A DNA stretch of 64,000 bases from Xiphophorus maculatus (lineage: Eukaryota > Chordata > Actinopteri > Cyprinodontiformes > Poeciliidae): the NCBI RefSeq assembly GCF_002775205.1, contig NC_036457.1:8944024-9008023 (forward strand). Reading direction: 5' to 3'. Each line of letters begins with the position of its first letter. The stretch's first letter is position 1. Positions 45,001 through 55,600 of this stretch are shown in pieces. The notes under the pieces were generated by a model. The model searched no databases. It saw nothing but the letters and a program-made list of their open reading frames with translations, and was not told the origin of the DNA. Position numbers and translations under genes: made by a program.

Positions 45001-48000
45001 AATTATTGTGTGTTCTCTGTCAGAGCTTATCATGCAACTAGTGGCCAATTTTATTTGGCACCCTCTCCAGGTAACAAATGTAAATCCCCTTTTGGCCTTC
45101 AGAATTGCCTTATTTCTTTGTGGCATATTGTCACCAAGTTGTTAGAAATATTTCTCCGAGATATTGGTCCACATTGACACCATACAGTTACTGATTTGTC
45201 CAGTCTCCTGCTCTGGTGCATCACTGTCTTACTGTAAGTCTCCCTAAGAAGATAGATAGTGTGCTCATAAAGGGGTGAACATGGACAGCAAAAGTACCAA
45301 TGTAAGCTTTGGCACTGAAATGAAGGTCAATTAATACCAAGGCACCCAAAATGTTTCAAGAAAATCTAAAACACACGTTTACACCATCACCAGCTGCAGT
45401 TAATCCAAGGAAGGGACACAAACATGCTGTAGCTAGAACTGAGGATTATCAAACCAAGCAAAATGTTCTGCTATTGTCCTCTTTTGGTGAACTTGTGTGA
45501 AGTGTAGCGACAGCTTGCTGTTCTTAGTTGACAGGCATGGCACCCAGTGTGTTCGTCTTCTGTAGCATATCTTGGTTGTAACAAATGGTTATTTGAGCTG
45601 TTCCCTTTCTGTCATCTTGAAATGATCCGCCCATCTGCCCTGAATTTACCTTGGAGTCCATATGAAGAAAGCGGTATAATTTCTCAAACTTGGCAGGGCT
45701 GGTGTTGACATGTTCTAGGATTGGTTTGATACTACGGCGTTTGCTGTAATGATCTTCTGGTATTTTTTCTGGCTCCTTCAAAATGATGCCCTCACTCTCC
45801 ATGAATTCCTGTTCAGAGGATGTGAGACATAGACAAAGAGTGTGTATGTTTCCAAAAGTAGACCTATAAATGCCTCTACATCTTTTTGTGTGAGGTAGGC
45901 AGAGGAGGTAATTACTGTACCTTAGTGAACAAATCACAGTCTGTGATGCGGTACTTGGACCCATAGACCTCCAGGTCCATAGCAAGGTTGAGATCTTTCC
46001 AGTTGTAATAATTCCCATACTCATTTTTTGGCAAACGCTGACGTTTGATACGCTTGCCTTGTGGTAGCCCAGAGTTCTCCACTGATGGCTCGATGATACA
46101 CATGCTGTCATCCTCAAGGTAGTAGTAAATGGTCACGGAGCGAACACGGTAATTTTCTGCAGGGGAGTTCAAGATTTCCTCCAAGAAGTATCCATAGAAG
46201 CGAAGGACCTAAAACATGGTATGCAAGAAAGAGGTATTAAAAACAAAAAAGTACACGCTAACCTATATCGATATTTTTCTTTGTGATCTCAGACCTTCTT
46301 ATCGAGTGCCACATGAGCTGGAATGAATTCTTCATATTGTGGCTTATCATATACAGTACATGGCGCCTCAAAGCACAGTTTATCAATATCGTGGTGAGTT
46401 AATGGCTCTGATGCTAGAACCTCCTTCCCAATGACCACAGAAGGACGACGAGGCAGAATAAAGCCATTCTTATAGCCGAGTGTCTGGGACCGATGGAAGG
46501 CTGTCTTCTGCACACACAAACCACAGAGAAGTCAATGACAAAGGCCTAGCCAAATCATAGTATAAATCTGGACTTACCAACACTAAGCATGTACATGAAT
46601 ACAATTAGAAGTGTGAGCAATGACATAACAAAATGTAGCTGCAAGATCAAAAACATTCATATGCACAGAAAAATAAGTATTTAAAGATTACAAAAAACTA
46701 AATATGTAACAATAACCCCACCCTCAGGGGGGAAAAAATCAATAAATTAGATGCTGGCAGTCTTTTCATTTAATCAGATTTTTCTTTTGTCATAAAATTG
46801 CTTCTTCTGACATTGGGATAAATTTGATGGCAGTGAAGTTCAAATGATTTAATTTCACTTTGGGGTTAGAAAAGTATTTTTGAATTGAACTGAATTGAAT
46901 AAGGCAACTGGCGTGTGTCTTAAATATTTTTTCACCTATAATCTTTTTCTCTACAGAATGATGCCAATCAACATTGGACATTCAGTGACATGTCTTTTGG
47001 CTATTTCAAGTCAGCCAGTCTGTCTTTGTTTTTGGTAAACCCAAAACTGTATTTCAAACACATTTAGATATCATTAGACATCATTATTTAGAGGTATTTC
47101 ACCTTTAACTTTTTAAGGATAATTTCCTGTCAAAGAGGAAAGGTGACACCATCTTTTCCCAGTCCTGACAACAAAAACTTGCTTAGTGGTATGTCCTTAC
47201 GTAATGAATGACAGCAAGTTGCTTCTCCAGCAAGATGATTGCTGGAATCCATCTATTCTTTGTGATAACAGACATGTGTATTCTCTAGGTCAGCAAACAT
47301 TTTTCATGTTGAAATTCCATGAATGGAAAATATTTTCCTTGCTTTGTTTTTATCCCAGGGGTCAACAATCTGTGGCTTCAGAGCTGCAAATGGCTGTTAA
47401 AAGAAATTCTACAGTTTGTTTTGGTAACTTTAGTTAAAAATGATGAAGAACAAATTAATGTTTTTACATATAGATATAACAATATGAGTTCCTAGTAGTT
47501 TTTTTCCCTCATGGAATGGCTGTAATGAATTTCCAAAACTGAATGACCCTAAAAGTACCAGTACTATTTCTTTAGATCAATTTTCATGCCATTTGGTTGT
47601 AAATGATGTACTTTTCTTAGACCTTACAAAAAAGAAAAAGTATTTATCCTCAAGGTTTTATGCTATTCTTTAGTTTAAACCCTAAAAAAGGAGTAAAGTG
47701 GTGGTTCTTGACATTTTTCTTTCTTTTTTCTAATGTTCATGTAAGATTTATGGCTCTAAACAAGTTTTATTTACTCAGACTGAGAGTAAAAAAAGGCATT
47801 TTGGATTGTAAAGGTTAAATAAACTTGTTTTATATTCATCTATCCCTGACAATGTCTTGAATTTACCATACTGTGTGGACACCCTTACTGAAAACTGGGT
47901 CGCTGCAGCTAGAAATTCTCATATACTCATATGTTAAAGGGAAAATATTTTAGCTCTGAAATTCGTTTGTTTTTCGGACCTTTAAGTTAAACGAGCCCCG

Positions 48001-48236
48001 ACTTGCTGTTTAAAGGAATGCGGTATCTGCATTTTCATTACCGGGAGACACAAAGCTATTTTACGAATGAAATGGAACTTCTTAAACAAGACCTTAAATC
48101 CTTAACAAAGATAATAAAAAAATAATAAATAATAATAATAAAATAATTAAAAAAGTTATGCTTAACAACTTACCGACAGATCCCGAAATGTGTATCCAGG
48201 TATAAATGGTAATCCATTATTCCACTCGGCGGACAT
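42066..48236 (-). CDS. efhc1: EF-hand domain-containing protein 1 (efhc1, myoclonin), without EF-hand
   Basis: Microtubule-associated protein of motile cilia, an inner protein of axonemal doublets; human EFHC1 variants have been linked to juvenile myoclonic epilepsy. Minus-strand coding exons: 48174-48236, 46295-46507, 45921-46208, 45650-45808, 44054-44240, 43669-43886, 43400-43546, 42545-42758, 42246-42398 and 42066-42079. Phases join throughout, giving 551 residues against 640 in human. Three DM10 domains begin near residues 92 ([28 protein letters not shown]), 241 ([28 protein letters not shown]) and 417 ([20 protein letters not shown]). EFHC1 rather than EFHC2 is shown by [12 protein letters not shown] and [12 protein letters not shown]. 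The last exon adds only four codons before TAA, and the EF-hand tail of human EFHC1 is absent. The donor after exon 2 (GTCTGA) is weak. Confidence 0.93.
42859..43344. mobile_element. Tc1-type non-autonomous element with TA target duplication, efhc1 intron 7
   Basis: Starts CAGTGCCAGTCAGAATATTA and ends with the sequence whose reverse complement is CAGTGCTGCTCAGAGTTTTA, so the ends are imperfect inverted repeats of about 28 bases. TA flanks both ends (42857-42858 and 43345-43346), as for Tc1/mariner insertions. The 486-base interior has no transposase-like frame, so it would depend on a helper element. It fills about three quarters of a 641-base intron. Confidence 0.7.
44430..44926 (+). mobile_element. 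3' end of a non-LTR retrotransposon (LINE), antisense in efhc1 intron 4
   Basis: A 5'-truncated insertion oriented on the plus strand. It begins with the last 70 codons of the retrotransposon's long ORF, continues as an AT-rich 3' UTR containing CAACGAAATTTCGTTCTGTA, and ends in the tandem tail AGTCTA repeated at 44905-44926 instead of poly(A). Such short repeated tails are typical of CR1/L2/Rex1-type elements. It looks recent enough for the ORF remnant to stay open. Confidence 0.75.
44454..44663 (+). pseudogene. C-terminal fragment of LINE reverse transcriptase ORF
   Basis: An open 69-codon frame ending in TAA whose peptide includes [35 protein letters not shown] and [15 protein letters not shown]. 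This is the conserved tail that follows the reverse transcriptase domain in teleost CR1/L2-like elements. The reverse transcriptase itself is missing because of 5' truncation. Confidence 0.75.
45035..45440. mobile_element. DNA transposon relic in efhc1 intron 4
   Basis: Contains ACTAGTGGCCAATTTTATTT, CCCTTTTGGCCTTCAGAATT, CTTTGTGGCATATTGTCACC, then ATTGGTCCACATTGACACC, and later TACACCATCACCAGC. These follow in order the consensus of the teleost DNA transposon whose other end is at 26540-26815. The copy is diverged and interrupted. Confidence 0.6.
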
Positions 48237-48361
48237 TTTCTGTATCGACTTTCTTCTGAAATTTCCCTCACTCTAAAGGTCTGGTAATTCCCTGTTTTAT
48301 GAAATTAAAACGATTTCGTTGAAGCGAGAAGCTGCACAACACTTCCACTGTTTAGTTTATG

Positions 48362-48375
48362 GTATCTATGGAAAC
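48362..48375 (+). promoter_or_regulatory. efhc1: RFX X-box upstream of efhc1
   Basis: GTATCTATGGAAAC fits the X-box consensus GTHNYYATRRNAAC at every position. It lies 126 bases upstream of the efhc1 start codon. RFX factors activate ciliary genes through such sites close to the promoter, and EFHC1 is an axonemal protein. Confidence 0.65.
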
Positions 48376-49096
48376 GGTAAACCGAAAACAATTTTAAAGC
48401 AAAACGCGGAATTTTCTTTTAGCCACACAGAAAATGACACAAGACAGACATTAATGCTGATGAATCAATACGGATTTCAAAACTGTTATTTCTTATCACA
48501 ACAGCCTAAAGTTTGTTTCAGTATAACACAAGTTGCATAACTGTTATTCAACCAGCAGGTGGCAACAAAGCTCAAAACTGTCTGACCCCAACTGACTGGA
48601 GTTGCATTGTGTTGCTTGTTTCCTTCTATTAATAAAGATGTGATTAAGTTGTTTGTCTCCTATTTATTGATTTATCCAGGTAAGCTGTTGAGTATAACTT
48701 CTCATTTACAAACATGACCTGGCTACAAACCAAATTAGAAAAACAACATACAGTGTATGAAGACCAAAAATGCTTGACTTATTTGGTAAAGAGTGCATAT
48801 TTAATTTTTTTTTTTGAAGAAAAAATAGAAAGAAAATGCAATGTGGATGATCACTTAATTTGAACACAGTTTATTTAAAGCACATATGACATAGTTTATT
48901 CTGACAGATAAGTTTAATTTATTTATCATGTAGGCATAAAAGTCCATGTGGACTGGTCCGTTGTAATAATAACTCTGAAATGCTCTGTGTGTTCTGTAAC
49001 AAAACTCTGTTAAAATATTACAAAGCCAAAGGCAGTAGCTTATGTTATCAAACTGGCAATGTGACTGAAAAACAAAAGCAGGTTACATGTCAGCTA

Positions 49097-49230
49097 GTGA
49101 GATGCATCTCAATAAATTAGGATATCATCAAATATCTCATTCATGTCAACAGTTGAATTCAAAAGCAAGAGCTTACTTTTTTTGATTTTGATGAATAAGG
49201 CTTACAGCTAATAAATAACCAAAAGGTTAG

Positions 49231-49303
<73 letters not shown>

Positions 49304-49404
49304 CTCATATTAATCAAAGTTGAAATAAGCCACTCTGATTGAATTTCATTTTTGAACGGATTGACTTGTACAAATGAACTTTTCAATGGATTCTAATTTA
49401 CTTA
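49097..49404. mobile_element. Tc1-like non-autonomous element relic
   Basis: Begins TGAGATGCATCTCAATAAAT, continues with GGATATCATCA and GATTTTGATGAATAAGGC then TTACAGCTAATAAATAACC, and ends with the partly inverted sequence ATGGATTCTAATTTACTTAT. This matches a common teleost Tc1-like repeat whose termini read 'gatgcatctcaataaatta'. A TA microsatellite sits in its middle. Confidence 0.6.
49234..49299. repeat. (AT)33 microsatellite
   Basis: An uninterrupted AT dinucleotide run of 66 bases. Confidence 0.95.
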
Positions 49405-50757
49405 TACATGTGTAGCCTACTTGTTTATTGTGCAGAGCTGGTTCCTTCTTCAGATAGCCACAAACATCTGCTCAAGACCACTAGTTTTACAATAAGGTCC
49501 TGATTGGCAGTAGCCCAGCACTCCACACAATCTTAAAGGAGCAAAGACCAAAACAAGAAAAAATAACAAAAAACGTTCAAGCAAAACCACTGGTACGAAA
49601 CTGGTATATTCTTGTAATTTTCATATCTGTCAGAGTACATAGCAAGTGCAATATTAAATAAAAACATTCAGATGTGACACAAGCTTCACCTTTCTGTTGC
49701 AACTGTACTGTAATAGTGGCATGCAAATGAAGTATTTCGCATTAATTAGCTCACCTGTTTAAAACATTTGTTAAATTCTACCAACTGTCTTTCATAGCTA
49801 GAAAAAGGCACTGATCTGTGAATTATTGTATCAAAAATAAGGTTATAAATCATTAAAAACCTCTTGGAGGCTCTTTGCATCATATTTCTAGCTATTATCT
49901 TTCAATGCCTTAAAAAAAAGAATTTATTTGGTCTGCTAATGACCCCCTTTTTAGGAAGAAAGCGCATCAGCCAAACACAGAAACACTAGGATTGCATCCC
50001 TGAGGTGCCAGACAACTTTTGCCATGTATAAAAATATTTAAAAATAAACCATACTTGAGAGCAAAAGGTCAATATCTATTAAATATTATAAAATATGTTT
50101 CATAAGGATTGAGATGAATCCCTCGCACTCACACAAACACGCACACATACAACATCTTTTGGTTTTATGAAGCTCAAAGGCAGCATGGTTCACCGTGGAA
50201 AGATTGTCTTAATTCATCTCATTGTCAAAAGCACTTTTTTTTTTCTTTGTTGAAGTTCATATTGAATACTGGAAAGTAGAGAGCAGAAAGCTCAAAGTTT
50301 CACAGTCTCATCCAGCTGCCAAGTGTTCCGTGTATAATAGACCCCTGTGAGGCCGTGGTCCTTCAGTCTCCATGTAGTCTCTGCAGGCCTGTGGATGTCC
50401 AAGGCAACCAACCCATAAATCCCCACTTCAAAAAGGCCTACTGAAGTCAACGGAGAGTCAGTGTTGCCCTTCACCACTCAATTCCGGCAGTAAGGGTGAA
50501 CCATGAGGTAAGCTTGCTGTGCAGAGCCCAAGCTTATTGTTTGACCGAGGGGGCTGCGCCTTATGATACCCAGTGGAACACGCAGACCACCCTACAAGCC
50601 TGAAAAACTTCCCCTCTGGTGTTCAGAGTCTACAGCTGCAATTGCATGCTTGCTTCCAAAGCTCCATGCCGGCCTTCTCTGGTTCCTACCCTCATGACCA
50701 AGTGCATCCTGGATTTAGTTCAAGAAAGTCTTCAATAAGAACGACTGAAGGCGGTAC

Positions 50758-52641
50758 TCAGTAATACCGATTGAGGCTCCGTGTCCCTGGAATGTCGGGC
50801 TGCCCGTTCATCCAGATCTCCCGTATGATTCGCTCCCTTTCCTCAAGCCGCTGGGCTCGCTCCAGCTCCTCTGCTGAGGTGAAAACGTTCATGTTGAGCG
50901 TGCGCTCGAAGCGCCTGTGCCTCCGCGCCGACAGGTCCGACGTGGTGTCCCAGTCCGAGTCTGAGTCGCTGGAGTCCGAGGACGAATGGGCCGGACGGGG
51001 CGGTTTCTTGACGGCTGGCCGCTTCCGAGACTGGCAGTCTGTGCGACAGGAGATCTGGACCACCAGGGCAAAGAGGGTGAGGAAGAGGCCCACACACACA
51101 CCGCAAACGAAGAATAGTGCGGCCCTTTCGGGATGATCTGTTTTTGTAGAGAAAGAACATTGGAAAAGGAAAAGTTCTAAATAAGTGGGTTTCTAATAGG
51201 AAACAGGAGAAATATTTAATTAGACCTAATTAGATATGTAATTTAAATAGGCCAATTGGTGGTACAATGACCCACAATGACGCAAAAAACACAGAACAAC
51301 ACTGAATGGCTCCGTGTTTTGTAATCTTGATAATGAGGTGTATGCGGATTACAGAGAGATGGAGCTTTTTGAAGAAAAAAAAAAGTTTTCAATCAGACCA
51401 CAGAGCAGATTCTCTTTTTTGTCCTGTGCTGTGCAAACACAGCAAGAAAACATGGCGGTAAACTCAACTGGCTTATGACACTAAAGTTGTGATGTTAATT
51501 GAGATTCATATCTGACACTAAACCAAAGGATTTTATCATTGGTTTTTAAATTAATCTGGACATAATTTTCGATTTGATTGTCTATACCTAAAATCTAAAA
51601 CAATTAAGCTGGTGGAAATAGTCACACAGAATTTGGGATTTATGTAAATTTTATTTTATATTTATAAAAACAAACAGCATGCCAAAAAGTTTTAAGGCTG
51701 TAAAAGCATTAAAAATACATTATTAACGACAATTTATATATAACGTATTTTTACCGCTAAAAGAATGTGTTTGAAGGTCATATTTTCCAAAATTTTCAAT
51801 TTGAGCATTGCACTAAGAATAATTTAAATGAATGTATCAATAAGTATGGAGGACATTAATGCATCTGTTTGGTCATTTTCCAAATTTCTGGGAGCATGTC
51901 AGACATTCTCTTCTCTTATGAGCTAAACAAATTGGTCTAAGCACAAAATGAAGCAAAATATCATCCTTAGACAACAGATCTCAGATTCTTCTTTGCAAAA
52001 ATACACTCCAAATTCTGAGAATTTTGTTTGTCCTCAAGTAAGAAATCCCACATTGCAATGACTGGTTGTTTAGATTTTATACTGCTGCAGCGAAATCATT
52101 GAATCCACATGATCTTTTGACTACACTGAGAAAAATAATCTCAATATTTTTAAAACTGCATCGTCACACTCACTTATACACTGGAAGTTTCAAATAAAGA
52201 AGAAAAAAAAAAAAAAATAAAAACCTATTTTTGGCTGTGGTGTAACTTCTGCAGCAAATATTTATTAATCCTAAAATGTTATTACTATTAAATACGCAAC
52301 AAAGTATTTAGATTGTGTAAGCTAATGTTTTTGGACATTCATTTTTATGCATGCACAATGCATATTATTACAAATAAATACTTTTTTCGGCCACAGAGTT
52401 GGATATAATACACTCTAATAAAGTCTGTTCAGATGACCTAAAGTTTTCCTCCTTCTTTTGCTCTTTTTCCTTAATGATATCAGTTGAATGCAATCACTAT
52501 TACAGCTTACATCTGGATATTCTGCGATGCCTCACTAAATTTCACCAACAGCGTACTACCTGATATGTAGGTGTATGCTGCCAGTGCATTGCTGATGAGG
52601 GCCATGTTGGCTCTGGAGGTGGAGTTGATCACAGGATTCAT
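50758..52641 (-). CDS. eva1a: Eva-1 homologue A (eva1a; TMEM166/FAM176A)
   Basis: Small single-pass membrane protein of the ER and lysosome that promotes autophagy and cell death in mammals. Two coding exons on the minus strand, 52560-52641 and 50758-51137, join in phase 1 with GT-AG to give 153 residues (human 152). The start at 52641 (MNPVINSTSRANMALISNAL) leaves twelve residues before MALISN, as in mammals; ATGs at 52773 and 52605 are in frame but fit less well. The membrane segment is about residues 34-56 (AALFFVCGVCVGLFLTLFAL). An acidic serine stretch (SSSDSSDSDSD) follows, then RRHRRFERTLNMNVFTSAEE, a charged helix LERAQRLEERERIIREIW and the invariant end GTRSLNRYY. The RRHRRFERTLN motif marks EVA1A rather than EVA1B. 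A 5' UTR exon further upstream is likely but was not identified. Confidence 0.95.
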
Positions 52642-55600
52642 GCCTGATGGCTGTGATGGACTGTTTCCGCTGCCTCTTCTGGTGTCAGATGGTTTCTTCT
52701 TGTCGGGGCTCCGAGCTAAAGGTTGCAGTTTTAAAAGCAGTAAGTCACTGTGAGGCTTCGACTTCAAGCCCATTACATTCAGTGTGAGTAATTCATCATT
52801 ACTAGGGTAATTTATGGTAAAACAAGTGTGTATTGTGCAAACATCTGTCAGAAAACTGAGTCACCTAAGGCCTCTCAGGAGAATTTTGCTATGTTTTGTC
52901 AAAGACACACAGAGAAATTCAGAAGATGGAACAACATCTGCTTCTGTTTGATTTACTCTGACTCAAAAACTTTAAGCGACAGAAAACCACATGGAAATAG
53001 TTTTCAGTTTGGCAACATTTCAAAACGTCCCCCCCCAACCTATTTCTCAGGAGGCTGTGTTCATAAAAAGTAACAACTTTTTGCTACTCTAGATTTCCGT
53101 CATTTCTATTTGTGCTGCCTTTGGTCATCTATGTGCCAGTCTAATCGCCGGGTACAGATCATTTTATTAAATTTTAAATTGTTGCTTTTTTTAGCCACAA
53201 CATGATCTCCATGAATGAACAATGCACCGCTAGAAAAATAACCTAAAAACAGATGCGAGATGCATCTGAGTGTGGTTAACCTGTGATGTTACTACATTTG
53301 GACTTTTTTGTTTGGTGAAGGTAAGCAGGCTTTGGTAAACTGTCTTACCTCTAATTGTAGGTTTCTTAAGATGTGTCAGACTTTTTTATCTGATAAATAC
53401 AGTTTAGAATAGGGTTGCTCACTGTGCAGTTAAGTGGTTCCACCTAGACCTATTAATGTGGCGAGCACGTAAGTTCAACAGTCAACCTGGGTATCTTTCT
53501 CTATATCAAACACAAACATATCCACAAAACTGTGAACAGAAAACACAGGAAACAGAAGAATGTTGCTTCAATAAAAAGAAATCTTAAAATATGAAAATCT
53601 TTTTGGTTGTTCGAACCACATTATAATAATTGTAAATACTTTGTTTGCATACTAATGCTAGAAATAGATTTTTTTTCACAACTGTAGGCAGAAATAAAGA
53701 GCTAAGTGGCTCAAATAAATTTTATTGAAAGAAACTTAAAACTATATTGCAGAAGAAAATAGGGTAATTTTTATAAGAAATATGTTCTTAACACCTGGAT
53801 CTGAAAACACAGACAATGATTAGAAATGGCACATTCCACATGCCATGCATTTCCAACAAGCCTGCATATCAGAATAACTAGCTGTTGACATTAACTTTAG
53901 CTGGCATAGGTTCAAACTATGTACCATTAACTGTTTTCCTGCTACATACGTCTGTCTGCCATTGTACAGTCACTTTAGAGATAAACACAGGTTTTTCCCG
54001 ATAAACTCATAAAGGATTTTTTTTAAAGTTGTGCAAGGAAGTGAATCTATTCATGAGTCAGAGGCTGTCAGTGCTGCATCATTCCCAGTTCCCCCTTTGC
54101 TTTTTCCCTCTATTAACTCCTTGTTCATTCAAGCATCCTCCTGATCAGTACTGTGCCGGTAGCTGAGCAGAGTAATGAGTGTTGGATGGGAGCCAGTGTC
54201 CCAAAAGAATGAAGCTTTGTTTGAGTTTTCTTCATTGCCAGGCTCTCCACTTTTTCATTTTATCAGTCTTTCTCTGTCTTTTTACCTCCCTGGATGTTTG
54301 ACATTATAAGACGGGCTTAGACTATGCTTACATGTAGGCTAATCAGTGGATCTTTGAATGCTTAATGTTTGAAAGGCCACTGATCACAACGTGAACTCGA
54401 CACATATGGAAACAGTTATACATGTGACTTTTAGTATACACATACTTCTAAACTTGAGCCATAAATTATGATTGGTCTTGAGTCCTGGAAACCTTCAAGA
54501 CTGTTCACTGTTCTCTTTAAAAGGCTGAATGTTTGAGTCTGGATCTATCAGATTGTGCATTTGCTCTGTTGCTTACTTGGAACAGTGTTTTGTCCTGAAC
54601 TTCCCCCAGAAGGCCCGTCTCCCACTACATTGGGGTCACGGGTGGCAGAGGGTGGGTGGTACACCGGTGGTCTGCGGCCTGGCTCCTGGAGCAGTCTCTT
54701 TGGCACTTCAAAGAAAGGGAAAAGCAAAGTTAAAGAGTTAGTTGAAGGAGCAGATAATTAAAGAATTTTTTTTTCTAAAGTACTTCTAAATAAATGTTTA
54801 ACAACTTCTGTATATTTAATGTAATGCTAGCCTTATAACTAAGTGGCTTACATAGGTATTTACAGCTTAATATAACTACTTCCAGCCACAATGATGAAAG
54901 AAATGAGCAAATTTGCTACCATAAGAAAGTAGACTCGTGAATAAGATGCAAGAGAAAGTGAACACAATTTTTAACAGCAGTAAGAATACGTTTTGGTTTT
55001 CAATTCACAAAAAGAGCAAGTAGATCATGTTATTTATTTTAGTTTTGAATTTGTGGGTAAAACCCCTGATACAGCACTTGTACTTTAGTTTTTTTTACAG
55101 GGAGAATCTCATACCTGCCTGTAGTTGTGGCTTAGTATTCTCGAGCTCTGTAAGCTCTTGTAGAGACTAAGTATAAACTACTAAGTATAAGCTACTAAGT
55201 ATAAGCCATGATTTCCATTTTTTATTCGGAACTAATCTTGCAATGAAGCTAAAGAGCCAAAACAGGCTACAGCAGACGCCAGAGATGCTTAACAGATGCT
55301 GCTGATGAAGACTGAGAGTTTCCCTAATGCCTGGTGCGTTTCATTAAAACAAAAGCAAAAGAAAAACAATCATTAAACAGCTACTGTATGAAGGAGGCAG
55401 ATGTAGAGAACATCCTGGCCATGACTCACATTCCTCTTCATGCTACTCACTGATTCCCAAAAGTTAAGATTCTTCTATTCCCCCTTACTCATTGCACCCC
55501 TTCCCCCCGCCACCACTGCTACCCCCATATCCTAACAGCTCCCTGTGAGTTAGAGAGTCTGAACTCTTTTCCCCCAGACACAAACCCACAATGCAGTGGG

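Larger units (their letters stand above)
48237..50757. other. Intergenic region between efhc1 and eva1a
   Basis: About 2.5 kb. It holds the efhc1 promoter with an X-box, a DNA transposon relic enclosing a TA microsatellite (49097-49404), and the probable eva1a 3' UTR below 50757. No other gene was recognised. Confidence 0.65.

Noticed and set aside
52642-52773. 44-residue N-terminal extension of eva1a
   Set aside because: No counterpart in other EVA1A proteins; starting at 52641 gives the usual length of about 152 residues.
54580-54760. Two overlapping frames of about 70 codons in a GC-richer patch
   Set aside because: They could be a fragment of an old retrotransposon, but no motif was clear enough to call.
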